From NCBI GenBank assembly GCA_002270465.1, contig NQOF01000004.1, positions 248,001 to 312,000 of the forward strand: DNA of 64,000 nt, in the 5' to 3' direction. Source of the stretch: Blautia hominis. Its GTDB lineage: Bacteria > Bacillota > Clostridia > Lachnospirales > Lachnospiraceae. The stretch's first letter is position 1; each line of letters begins with the position of its first letter. The notes under the pieces are model-generated. The model did not search any database. It was not told the origin of the DNA and saw only the letters and a list, made by a program, of their open reading frames with translations. The translations under genes were made by a program, and so were the position numbers. Of the stretch, positions 45,635-54,135 are shown piece after piece.

Positions 45635-46668
45635 AAGCACTGAGACTTTATGGGAAAAATGATATCAGACTGGTTGATATACCTGTGCCGGAAATTACAG
45701 AGGAAGAGATTTTGCTAAAGACGGATGCAGCGGCTATTTGTGGGACAGATATCCGTATGTGGAGAAATGGAGTACGGGGTGTAGATGAGGAACATCCTCT
45801 GACCTTAGGGCATGAACTGTCCGGTACCGTTGTAAGAGCAGGGAAAAAGGTTCCTTTTTATAAGGAGGGCATGCAGCTTGCAATGCAGCCGAATATTGGA
45901 TGCGGATTATGTGATATGTGTGTAAACGGAAAACCACATTTATGCGCGGAATATAAAGCATTTGGCATTAATATGGACGGAGCATTTGCCGAATACATAA
46001 GAATTCCTTCAAAGGCAATACGTCAGGGCAATCTGATGGTTCTGCCAAAAGGAGTATCACCGGAAGAAGCTGCTGTGACGGAACCATTATCCTGTGCATA
46101 CAACGGATTTACCAAATGCAGTGTCAGGCCAGGAGATTTTGCGCTGGTGGTTGGGGCAGGGCCCATTGGTGTTATGCATGCAAAATTACTTCATATGGCA
46201 GGTGCGGTTGTCTTTATGAATGACCTGTCAGAAGACAGACTGGCTGCGTGTAAAAAGCTGATGCCTTATATTACGGTATATCATGGCAATGCGCTTCAGG
46301 ATTTTGTCAGAGAACATACTTACGGAAGAGGCCTGGATGTGGCGGTCACTGCCTGCCCCGTTCCTCAGGTGCAGGCGTCTGTACTGCCGCTTATGGCTTA
46401 TGGCGGAAGGGTTTTGTTCTTTGGAGGGACTCCGGAGGATAAGCAGCCGGTGGCAGTGAACACCAATCTGATCCATTATAAGGAGTTATATATTACCGGG
46501 TCCACACGCTCAAGCATCGGACAGTTCAGAAAGGTTCTGGAGTTTGTATCCCAGGGGGTCATTGAAATTAAAAGTATTATAACGCATACATATTCCCTGG
46601 ATCAGGTACTGGAGGGGTTTGAAAATGCCGGAAGTGCAAAGGGAATGAAACATGTAGTTCTGTTTTAG
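45631..46668 (+). CDS. Zinc-dependent alcohol/polyol dehydrogenase (MDR family)
   Basis: A 345-residue paralogue of the dehydrogenase at 2584. The catalytic zinc site (ICGTD, GHE), a four-cysteine structural zinc lobe (C-G-L-C-D-M-C...C) and GAGPIG cofactor motif are all present. GTG start, 8 bases after aggagg, overlapping the preceding stop by four bases. Placed between an inositol-dehydrogenase-like enzyme and a sugar kinase, it probably oxidises a polyol or keto-polyol to a ketose. Confidence 0.9.
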   Translation: MKALRLYGKNDIRLVDIPVPEITEEEILLKTDAAAICGTDIRMWRNGVRGVDEEHPLTLGHELSGTVVRAGKKVPFYKEGMQLAMQPNIGCGLCDMCVNGKPHLCAEYKAFGINMDGAFAEYIRIPSKAIRQGNLMVLPKGVSPEEAAVTEPLSCAYNGFTKCSVRPGDFALVVGAGPIGVMHAKLLHMAGAVVFMNDLSEDRLAACKKLMPYITVYHGNALQDFVREHTYGRGLDVAVTACPVPQVQASVLPLMAYGGRVLFFGGTPEDKQPVAVNTNLIHYKELYITGSTRSSIGQFRKVLEFVSQGVIEIKSIITHTYSLDQVLEGFENAGSAKGMKHVVLF

Positions 46669-46692
46669 TGACTAAGGTAAAGGGGGAGGGTT

Positions 46693-48234
46693 ATGAATGA
46701 TATTCTTTTTATGGCAGTGGATCTGGGGACCAGTTTTATAAAGGCCGGTATCTATAATGACGCCGGCGTATGCCTTGCGGGCAGCAGCGAGCCTGTCAGG
46801 GACAGCAGGCCGGTGCCGGGGGTTTTTCTGCAAAATGGTATTGATATATATAATGCTGTTCTCAGATGTATAAAAGAATCCGTTGACAGAGCCGGAAAAG
46901 ATTCAGAGAGAGTATCAGCACTTGTATTTACAGGACAGATGGCGGGCTTTATGGGAGTCGACAGAGATTGGAAGGATATTACCACGTGGTCCTGTTCTCT
47001 GGATACCCGGTATACAAAGTATGTACAGCGCCAGATGAAAGACTATGGAGATAAATTTTTGAATATCAGTGGGACAAATGCCCCCTTAATGTGTGCAAAG
47101 TACGAATGGTTCAAAAAGGAATATCCGGAAAAGGCCAAGTGTATCCGGAAATATCTGCTGATCAGCGGATATATTATAGGAAAGCTGGGGGAACTGCCGG
47201 TTGAGGATGCTGTAACAGATGCTTCTTTTATTGCATGGACAGGGCTTGCAGATATCAGGAACAGGGAATGGTCAGAGGAATTATGCAGTCTGATAGGAAT
47301 AGACAGGGAGCTTCTGCCTCATATCGTACAGGCGGATACGGTCTGCGGCTCACTTTCAAAGAAGAATGCCTGTTTACTGGGATTGAAATCGGGTATCCCT
47401 TTGATCGCGGGGGCAGGGGATAAAGCAGCAGGATGTGTAGGAAGCGGTATCAACAGAAATGGGGATATGATTTTTGAAGCTGCTTCCTACGGCGGGTTTA
47501 GCTGTAAGGTGGAAGAAGTACGGGCAGATGAGGAAAAGCATTGTTTTGATATTATACCAGGGGCTGATAAAGATACGTTCTTTGCTCACAAATATATTCC
47601 GGGGTCAGGTATCACGCTGGAATGGTTTACAGAGCAGTTTATGGAAAAAGACAGTGCTGACAGAAAAGCCTGGAGAAAAGTCCTGGAAGAAAAGGCTGCA
47701 AAAATCATGCCGGGAAGTGAGGGAGTATTCGCTGTAGGCCTTCTTGGAGGAAGTGCAATGCCATTTAACGACAGTCTCCGCGGACTGTTTATGGGGTATA
47801 CATGGTCTCACAGAATGGAGCATTTTTATCGCTCTTTACTGGAATGTTATGCATATGATCTGGCTGTAACGGTAAGCCAGGTGGAAAAACGATTCCCGGA
47901 ATATTGTATGAACAGCGTGAAACTTATCGGGGGCGGTGCAGACTCTGCAGTCTGGCCTCAGATTCTTGCAGATGTGACGGGAAAAAAATTTGAGATTCTG
48001 GACCGCGCGGATACTGCACTCTGGGGGGCGTGTTTATTGGCCGGTAAGGGAATTGGATATTTTAAGGATATTGGGGAAAAGGCAGCGCAGACTGTTTCTG
48101 TCCGGTCAGTCGCTGAACCGGATCAGGATAACCATGTAAAGTATAAAGGATTTATAGAATTCTATGAGAGACTGACAGCAGAGACGGGTGTATATTTCAG
48201 ACAACTGCAGTGTATTATGAAGCAGGAAAAATAA
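46693..48234 (+). CDS. FGGY-family carbohydrate kinase
   Basis: A 513-residue sugar kinase of the xylulokinase/gluconokinase group. The N-terminal phosphate motif is AVDLGTSFIKAG, TGQMAGF follows, and the C-terminal FGGY domain has IGGGADSAVWPQILADVTG. It phosphorylates a ketose or sugar acid with ATP. It is last in the DeoR-led unit and is followed by a terminator. It likely uses the product of the dehydrogenases or of the isomerase-like protein. Confidence 0.92.
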   Translation: MNDILFMAVDLGTSFIKAGIYNDAGVCLAGSSEPVRDSRPVPGVFLQNGIDIYNAVLRCIKESVDRAGKDSERVSALVFTGQMAGFMGVDRDWKDITTWSCSLDTRYTKYVQRQMKDYGDKFLNISGTNAPLMCAKYEWFKKEYPEKAKCIRKYLLISGYIIGKLGELPVEDAVTDASFIAWTGLADIRNREWSEELCSLIGIDRELLPHIVQADTVCGSLSKKNACLLGLKSGIPLIAGAGDKAAGCVGSGINRNGDMIFEAASYGGFSCKVEEVRADEEKHCFDIIPGADKDTFFAHKYIPGSGITLEWFTEQFMEKDSADRKAWRKVLEEKAAKIMPGSEGVFAVGLLGGSAMPFNDSLRGLFMGYTWSHRMEHFYRSLLECYAYDLAVTVSQVEKRFPEYCMNSVKLIGGGADSAVWPQILADVTGKKFEILDRADTALWGACLLAGKGIGYFKDIGEKAAQTVSVRSVAEPDQDNHVKYKGFIEFYERLTAETGVYFRQLQCIMKQEK

Positions 48235-48238
48235 GATG

Positions 48239-48278
48239 ACAGCCCCGGTAAATTATTATATTGATCAACCGGGGCTGT
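48239..48278. terminator. Hairpin terminator between convergent genes
   Basis: An 11-base perfect stem (acagccccggt with accggggctgt) and an AT-rich 18-base loop, just after the kinase stop and 22 bases from the convergent SDR stop. No long U-tract. Confidence 0.7.
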
Positions 48279-48300
48279 CTGGTTTGGCAGATATGTATGT

Positions 48301-49017
48301 TTACCATTTAAGAGGTGTCTGTTTGTAATCCATATACATGATTTCTTTCGGGAATGTATTGATATTTTCAGCGATTTCTTTGATACATCCGGCACTGTCT
48401 TCGGGAGCGACACTTTGTTCTGTATTTAGGAAGGCATCTTTACCGCCCATTTTTGTTCTGAGCCAGCCTGGGTGCAGACACATGATCCGTGATCCGTTTC
48501 CGAGTTCATCAAAATGATGCTGTGCGATAGCGGCGGCCATATTCTCAGCACATTTTGACATACAGTATCCATATTCCCAGCTCCTGAAGTTGTTTCCGAT
48601 ACTTCCGGCTTCGGAGGTAATACAGATGATAGCTGTTTGGTGGAATTTGGTCCACAGAGCCTTGAGCACTCTCAGGAATCCCACGGCATTAATGTTGAAC
48701 ATAGAACCTATGGAGTCCAAATCGGTTTCCGGGAGATATACTTTATCCTGAAAACGGTAGATTCCTACGGTGTGATACAGGATATCAATTCGCTCTGCAG
48801 ATGAAAAACTGTCAGCAATTGCATTCATGACATCTGGCGTTGAGGAGATATCACATGGAAGAAAGGAAAGGTTCCGGTATTGTTCCATCAATGAAGTTAT
48901 TTCAGGAGTTATTTTTAAATCAATCGCAGTAACATGATCCCCCTGGGTAAGGTGTGCTCGAACCAGTTCATTACCTAACCCTCCGCAGCCGCCGGTAACT
49001 ATAATTTGCTTGCTCAT
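48301..49017 (-). CDS. Short-chain dehydrogenase/reductase
   Basis: A 238-residue SDR. The N-terminal cofactor motif is VTGGCGGLG, and the active-site YxxxK is YCMSK after ITSEAGS. ggaggaat precedes the ATG at 49017; the frame opens 50 codons further up through an implausible hydrophobic stretch. It is divergent from the epimerase-propeller gene, with shared tatgca motifs between. Similar to the SDR at 36818 by motif, suggesting related substrates. Confidence 0.87.
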   Translation of the reverse strand: MSKQIIVTGGCGGLGNELVRAHLTQGDHVTAIDLKITPEITSLMEQYRNLSFLPCDISSTPDVMNAIADSFSSAERIDILYHTVGIYRFQDKVYLPETDLDSIGSMFNINAVGFLRVLKALWTKFHQTAIICITSEAGSIGNNFRSWEYGYCMSKCAENMAAAIAQHHFDELGNGSRIMCLHPGWLRTKMGGKDAFLNTEQSVAPEDSAGCIKEIAENINTFPKEIMYMDYKQTPLKW

Positions 49018-49113
49018 TTTAATTCCTCCTTTTAAGTATTTGATGAGTTGAGTATAATACAAAATAGCATAAAAATCAATATATGACAATAATAAATAAT
49101 AAAAAACAATAAT

Positions 49114-49173
49114 AAAAAATATGCATATTAAAACGGAATGCGGTGGTATATGTAAAAAAATATGCATTATAAT
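49114..49173. promoter_or_regulatory. Divergent control region with aaaaatatgca motifs
   Basis: aaaaaatatgca at 49114-49125 (within the palindrome atatgcatat, 49119-49128) and aaaaaaatatgca at 49154-49166, then tataat at 49168-49173, a likely -10 for the plus-strand gene. The motif is one base off the aaaaatgtgca sites at 30987-31175. Confidence 0.55.
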
Positions 49174-49201
49174 AAAAAAATCAAAGAATAGGAGATAACG
49201 T

Positions 49202-50845
49202 ATGAGATTTGGAATTCAATTATATGGAGTGGACAAGAAGAGTAAAGAATATCCGGAAGATTTTTTCGGATTTTTATCGGAATCAGGCTACAGAACAGTA
49301 GAGCCGTGTATTTTGTTGAGAGACCATGGTGCATTCAGCGGCAAGGGCTGGACAGAGGAGGATATGTCCCGATATATGCCGATCTTAAAAAATGCGGGTT
49401 TAGAGGTACTGTCATGTCATGTGCTGACAAAAGAGCCGGAAGCAGTGACAGAAGAAATGGCTGTCCTGGCAGTTAGATACGGCATCCGCCAGTTTGTATG
49501 GAATTGTCCGGATACCGTTGAGGAGCAGGCTTTTAAAAAGTTTGCGGGGATATGCATGGCTGCAGCAGACCGGCTGAAAGAATGCAAAGCACAACTGCTT
49601 CTGCATAATGGAGCGAAAGAAATAGCTGAGAATATAAATGGAAAACCTGCATATGAATGGCTTCTCGAAGAATGTGGGGGAAAAGTCGGCGCACAGCCTG
49701 ATGTGGGATGGATATTTGCCGGGGGAACAGAGCCGGAGGCATTTTTGTGGAGGAATGCAGAGTATATAAAATCGATTCATTATAAAGATTTTAAGAAAGA
49801 TGTAAACACCGGGATGTTTTATGAGACAGCCATAGGCAGAGGGGAGGTTGATATAAAATCCTGTTTTCAATTTGCAAGGGCTATGGAGATTCCTCAGTTT
49901 GCAGACCAGGATTCCAGCAGAGAAGATATAACAAAGGATATTAAGGAGACTGCAGTTTTTTTATCCGGGTTAACGCAGTACCGCGAGAACAGCAGAAGCA
50001 TATTATGCATTTTGGACACGCTGACAGGGGAGGTTCAAAAAGTACATGAATATGATAAGGTTATAGAAGCTCCTAACTGGCTGTCGGACGGTGATACGAT
50101 CCTGTATAATTCAGAGGGCAGGATATGGCGTTATAGTATATCCGGGGATACAGAGACAATGATAGATACCGGTATCTGCAACAACTGCAATAATGACCAT
50201 GTACTCTCTCCGGATGAAAAGTATATTGCAGTGAGCCACAGCACGGAGGAGTCAGGATTATCCAGAATATACAGAGTGCCTTTAGATGGAGGGGAAGCTG
50301 CTTTGATCACACCGGAGGCACCGAGTTATCTGCATGGCTGGTCACCGGACGGAGAGGAGCTTGCATACTGCGCGTTCCGAAAGATCAAAGGGAAAAATGA
50401 GGTGGATATTTATGTGATACCCGCAGGGGGAGGGGAAGAGATACGCCTGACAAGCAATGCCGGATTTAATGACGGACCGGAATACTCACCTGACGGAAGG
50501 TATATCTGGTTTAACAGTACCCGTACCGGCCTGATGCAGATATGGAGAATGAGACGTGACGGAAGTGAACAGACCCAGATGACTTTTGAAGAGCAGAATA
50601 ACTGGTTTGGCCATATATCACCTGATGGCAGGAAGGTTATCAATCTGTCCTATGGAAAGGATGCCTTGGATGCAAATGAACATCTGCCCAATATGAACGT
50701 GGAACTCTGGATCATGGATGAGGAGGGGAAAAACAGGAAAAAGATCATGACTTTCTTTGGGGGACAGGGATCCATAAATGTAAATTCCTGGTCAAAAGAC
50801 AGTAGACATGCGGCGTTTGTTATGTACGAACTAATACATAAATAA
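49202..50845 (+). CDS. Sugar-phosphate isomerase/epimerase-like TIM barrel fused to TolB-like beta-propeller
   Basis: A 547-residue two-domain protein. Residues 1 to about 265 are an AP-endonuclease-2/xylose-isomerase-like TIM barrel: RFGIQLYG start, GAQPDVGWIF and SIHYKDFKKD supply typical Asp and His metal ligands. Residues about 275-545 contain repeated PD40/WD40-like blades with LSPDEKYIA, WSPDGEELAY and YSPDGRYIWF motifs. No signal peptide separates them, so both are cytoplasmic. Each half is familiar as a separate protein in sugar loci; the fusion is unusual to me. Start follows aggag by 7 bases. It is likely the last gene of the locus. The reading frame is continuous, so a sequencing fusion would need a coincident frameshift. 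Confidence 0.85.
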   Translation: MRFGIQLYGVDKKSKEYPEDFFGFLSESGYRTVEPCILLRDHGAFSGKGWTEEDMSRYMPILKNAGLEVLSCHVLTKEPEAVTEEMAVLAVRYGIRQFVWNCPDTVEEQAFKKFAGICMAAADRLKECKAQLLLHNGAKEIAENINGKPAYEWLLEECGGKVGAQPDVGWIFAGGTEPEAFLWRNAEYIKSIHYKDFKKDVNTGMFYETAIGRGEVDIKSCFQFARAMEIPQFADQDSSREDITKDIKETAVFLSGLTQYRENSRSILCILDTLTGEVQKVHEYDKVIEAPNWLSDGDTILYNSEGRIWRYSISGDTETMIDTGICNNCNNDHVLSPDEKYIAVSHSTEESGLSRIYRVPLDGGEAALITPEAPSYLHGWSPDGEELAYCAFRKIKGKNEVDIYVIPAGGGEEIRLTSNAGFNDGPEYSPDGRYIWFNSTRTGLMQIWRMRRDGSEQTQMTFEEQNNWFGHISPDGRKVINLSYGKDALDANEHLPNMNVELWIMDEEGKNRKKIMTFFGGQGSINVNSWSKDSRHAAFVMYELIHK

Positions 50846-50944
50846 ATCCTGTATTATAAACTATTAGAGTAACGAAAGATAAAATCGTGTAAGGAAATTT
50901 TTAATGATTTTTGCAATCTGGTTATTATTTGTATTGTCTTGTGT

Positions 50945-50980
50945 TATACTTTTATTTAAAACATGGGTACTTGTTCAAGT
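50945..50980 (+). promoter_or_regulatory. Possible promoter and palindrome before the unknown gene
   Basis: Extended -10 tgttatact (tatact 50945-50950) without a clear -35, followed by the palindrome acttgttcaagt at 50969-50980, which would suit a dimeric regulator. Confidence 0.35.
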
Positions 50981-51037
50981 ATGAAATTTGTTTATGATAC
51001 TCAAAAAAGTATATGACACTAAAAGGTGAAAACAACT

Positions 51038-52021
51038 ATGAAAGTACAGGAATTGCGGATATTATTGAGCTCCTCCGACAGGGGGAATCTGGAGAAAGCG
51101 TTTGCTGAATGTTACAAGCAGCTCTGTAAGGGACAGAAGGAAGAAATGGACCCTGTTTTAGTTGATATTCTGGAAGGAAAGGATATTGATAAGAAGAAAA
51201 GGGAAAGTACAGTAAATTTCGAGGAACTGGAACAACAGATTGCGGAATTTATTGAGAATGCTTATGCACAGAATTACTTTGTGCCTAATCGTTCTGTCCC
51301 CAAAAGCCAGCGCCCTAAATGGCGTTTTATGGTTAAAAACTTTATTAAAAGTCTGGAAAAGGTTCCTTTAGAGAGTGAGTATTATTCCAGGGCGGTCAAG
51401 CTTTTGGCGGATTTGTACCATTTGATGTGTGCGGCATGCAACTGCTATTTGTTTTCTACGGATGATCCTTTTCGCTCTATCGGATGGGCGCAATCAGGTT
51501 TATTTGAATTACTGGTTAAAATGACCTTTGCGTCCGGGTATACCCGGGAAAATATTGAGCAATTGCTGATAACCGCATGCAGCGGAGGCCTGAGCGTAGA
51601 ATCTCTACATATTGGGCAGGAACTGGTGCTCCTTGGCGGATTAAGGACAACCGATGTAAAACTTATGGCCATGGAAGAGGCGAAAAAGCTGGTAGAAGGC
51701 AGAATGAGTAAGCTGGGGAATTTGGGCAGAAATTCAAATGGTGCATATGACTTAATGGACTCGGTAAACGAACTTTGCGGTATGATCCTGCTTATATCAA
51801 TTGAACTGGCGGAAGCCGATGCTGGAATAGAATATTACTTCACACATGCCAGGAACCACGACAAAGAGGTTACTCTTTATTGTATCCTTGATTTGATACA
51901 CATCATGGAAGATGATGATTTATGGATAAGGGTATATGAATATGGGATTAGAAAAAAAATTAAACCGCGGGATTATTTGAAGGATAAATATGAAAAACTA
52001 AAAAGAGAGAGGAAGGGATAG
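51038..52021 (+). CDS. Hypothetical protein next to DUF262 remnant
   Basis: A 327-residue protein I do not recognise. It is mostly alpha-helical, soluble and charged. An acidic/basic segment around 45-65 (GKDIDKKKRE) is followed by a helical core with many Leu and Ala residues, and the tail is basic (KLKRERKG). No catalytic motif, signal or transmembrane helix was seen. ATG 51038 is chosen because aaaggtg is about 10 bases upstream; GTG 51026 is in frame with no site. Its base composition is more AT-rich than the housekeeping genes. It is immediately followed by a broken DUF262 gene, so it may be part of an acquired, possibly defence-related unit (inference). Confidence 0.7.
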   Translation: MKVQELRILLSSSDRGNLEKAFAECYKQLCKGQKEEMDPVLVDILEGKDIDKKKRESTVNFEELEQQIAEFIENAYAQNYFVPNRSVPKSQRPKWRFMVKNFIKSLEKVPLESEYYSRAVKLLADLYHLMCAACNCYLFSTDDPFRSIGWAQSGLFELLVKMTFASGYTRENIEQLLITACSGGLSVESLHIGQELVLLGGLRTTDVKLMAMEEAKKLVEGRMSKLGNLGRNSNGAYDLMDSVNELCGMILLISIELAEADAGIEYYFTHARNHDKEVTLYCILDLIHIMEDDDLWIRVYEYGIRKKIKPRDYLKDKYEKLKRERKG

Positions 52022-52376
52022 ATATTTAATACGGAAGACGGATTTGACGATGCAGATGAAGACGAGGGAAAAGGATGGTGAAAGTTATAATCCATACAAT
52101 CCTAAATTGATACGTGTGGATACAAAGCCCTTTTCAATTCGACAGATGAATGAGATGATTGAAATTGGAGATGTCGACCTTTCGCCTGATTTTCAGAGAG
52201 GATTTGTTGGGAACGATATTACCAGAAAGTCCAGATTGATTGAGTCATTACTATTAAGAATCCCTATTCCGGTTTTTTATTTTTGTAAATATACAAGAGA
52301 ACTTTTACTTATTAAGGAGTTCCCCCGCTTATGCCTCTGTGGCATTGAAGCGGGGGACTTTTTTGATGAAGGTTAG
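52022..52376 (+). pseudogene. Truncated DUF262 (GmrS-type) gene fragment
   Basis: The frame 52044-52376 encodes a DUF262 N-terminus: SYNPYNPK, FSIRQMNEMI, DLSPDFQRGFV and RIPIPVFYF. It then departs from the family and ends where a terminator hairpin begins; the D-G-x-Q-R catalytic-type motif expected next is absent. Upstream, a different frame encodes an acidic stretch like known DUF262 starts. It would join to DGESYNP if one base were removed near 52066-52072, suggesting a frameshift too. Intact relatives belong to GmrSD-type restriction or other defence systems. The remainder was replaced or deleted, so a full product is unlikely. Confidence 0.7.
52321..52366 (+). terminator. Rho-independent terminator at the DUF262 break
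   Basis: Stem tcccccgctt with aagcggggga, an inner atgcc/ggcat stem, then cttttttg. It lies inside the terminal part of the broken frame and before the convergent gene; such a structure at the junction may be the end of an inserted or deleted mobile element. Confidence 0.85.
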
Positions 52377-54082
52377 ATTAACCGGAAGAACCGATAAGTT
52401 CCATTACACATTGGCACATAAACCATACGGTCTGACTTGTGGTTAGCTACCGGTTTGAATATTTCCCCGGATTCAAGATCCTGTATCCCTGTATACTCCT
52501 GCCGGTTGAGTATTACCTGGGCAGGTGTGGGATATTCATGATAGGAGAAGATACCGAAGGTATCATTGTCATACAGCAGAAGGCTGCATTTGGGCCGTGC
52601 CGCAAGGCAGACAGGCAGGTGGGGGGAGAACAGTTTGTGGATGATGGTATTCACCTCTTTGGGCAGGCGGTACAGGTCTGCAAAGTCATCCGGAATGTTC
52701 AGGATATACAGATGTCCCTTTCCGTAGAAATCATGTGTGAGCAGAGGAAAGTTACTGTCAGATGATATAAAAGCCAGTTCGCACCAGGTGGCGTTGGTCT
52801 TATACTGCAGCACATCGGCAAAGATAGGGGAATTTCCCTCCAGACATACAGGAGGACCGCTTTGAAATACATCGGCCCAGTATTTGCTGCCTGTGGCCTT
52901 GCGCCCCGTGTGCTTCACGGATGTCATTTCCCCAATACCCTGTTCCTCTGCAGCCTTCAAAAATCCGCTGGTCACAGCGGCACTTTTCCCGGATCGCACA
53001 AAGGCCTTTAACTTCTCCACTACGCCAGTATCCCAGGCGGCGCTTGCCGTGAAAAGCTGGAAGGGCGCGTCTTGGTCGAAATAGGGTGATGGCTCCAGAG
53101 GCAGGCCTATCATACCCAGATAATTCATAAGCTGGTCTTCCCCGTCCGCGTCAAAAGGTTCATAGACGGGGATTCCAACCGGCTCTCCAATCTGATTGAG
53201 AATACTGTCTATCCGCGATAACTGCTGCTCCAAGGGGGGCAGAGAAGGAGTGTTTATCAACTCGGAGAAACTAAACAGCGTCAGCTCCCTGGCACCTGCA
53301 AATAAAGTAAGGCAGGCCTGTTCCAGCCAGATGTTCAGGTTGGCTTCAGAGTCTCCCTGGTCGATCCAGCCCCCGCCGTTTTTGCCCGGCGCCGTATTTT
53401 CCATCAGGCGGATCATACTATAACTTAAATACCTCTGCAGATGCTGCTGGCTGTAAGTGGGATGGCGGGACTCTGTTCCTGTATATATACCGTCGAAGAT
53501 ATCTTTTTGAACGCCCGGGTTATAACCTGTCTCCTGGTAGGATTCGTACCAGTTGGGATATTTGATGACAAATTTACAGTTGGGGTTTACGGATTTTGCC
53601 AGGGCTGTGATCTCGCGGGAAACCTCCTCCATCTGTTTCAGACGGAACCCGGACCAGTCCCCGGTTCCCTTGGCTTCAATACAACTGTCACACCGGCAGG
53701 AAGTATAGAAAAAGTCATCCAGTATGATCTCATCAAACAGGGAGGCAGTGTATTTTACAATGTCATAATATTTCTCACGGTATACCGGGTCCGTGAAACA
53801 AAAGGCATCAAAAATACGGAACTTATCATCCCCATCAAACCGAATGGTGGATGTGATGGCACCTGCCGTCCGGATACCCGCGGACTCAAACAACTCTTTT
53901 ACCTTCTTCATTTTTTCCACAGGCACATCAAAGGTTTCCCTGTGAGTGTCCAGATAAACCTTATCCAGAGGGAGATACCTGGAAAAATACCGGATACCTT
54001 CCTCGATTTCAGAAATTTCTGCCTGTGCCAGAAATTCCCCGCGCACGTAAGATGCAATTTGAAAATTCTTGTAATGCTGCAT
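52373..54082 (-). CDS. Putative glycosidase-like TIM-barrel protein of unknown family
   Basis: A 569-residue protein. The N-terminal 300 residues look like a TIM barrel with IILDDFFYTSCRCDSC near residue 120, a DD pair in a beta-strand end as in many glycosidases, and FVIKYPNWYESY. Residues about 330-470 resemble a glutamine-amidotransferase-like domain (FDADGEDQLMNYLGMIG), and the C-terminus is a small beta domain. This three-domain order is seen in GH42-like and other trimeric glycosidases. The family is not certain. It is the third gene of the YesM/YesN operon, so it is probably co-regulated with carbohydrate use. aaggagg precedes the ATG. Confidence 0.6.
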   Translation of the reverse strand: MQHYKNFQIASYVRGEFLAQAEISEIEEGIRYFSRYLPLDKVYLDTHRETFDVPVEKMKKVKELFESAGIRTAGAITSTIRFDGDDKFRIFDAFCFTDPVYREKYYDIVKYTASLFDEIILDDFFYTSCRCDSCIEAKGTGDWSGFRLKQMEEVSREITALAKSVNPNCKFVIKYPNWYESYQETGYNPGVQKDIFDGIYTGTESRHPTYSQQHLQRYLSYSMIRLMENTAPGKNGGGWIDQGDSEANLNIWLEQACLTLFAGARELTLFSFSELINTPSLPPLEQQLSRIDSILNQIGEPVGIPVYEPFDADGEDQLMNYLGMIGLPLEPSPYFDQDAPFQLFTASAAWDTGVVEKLKAFVRSGKSAAVTSGFLKAAEEQGIGEMTSVKHTGRKATGSKYWADVFQSGPPVCLEGNSPIFADVLQYKTNATWCELAFISSDSNFPLLTHDFYGKGHLYILNIPDDFADLYRLPKEVNTIIHKLFSPHLPVCLAARPKCSLLLYDNDTFGIFSYHEYPTPAQVILNRQEYTGIQDLESGEIFKPVANHKSDRMVYVPMCNGTYRFFRLI

Positions 54083-54135
54083 AATGACCTCCTTAAACTT
54101 GTGTATGGTATCCTAGGGAAAATCCTATGGAGGGA

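Noticed and set aside
46693-48234. Specific call as xylulokinase
   Set aside because: FGGY motifs do not separate xylulo-, glucono- and other kinases, and no xylose isomerase of the usual type is adjacent.
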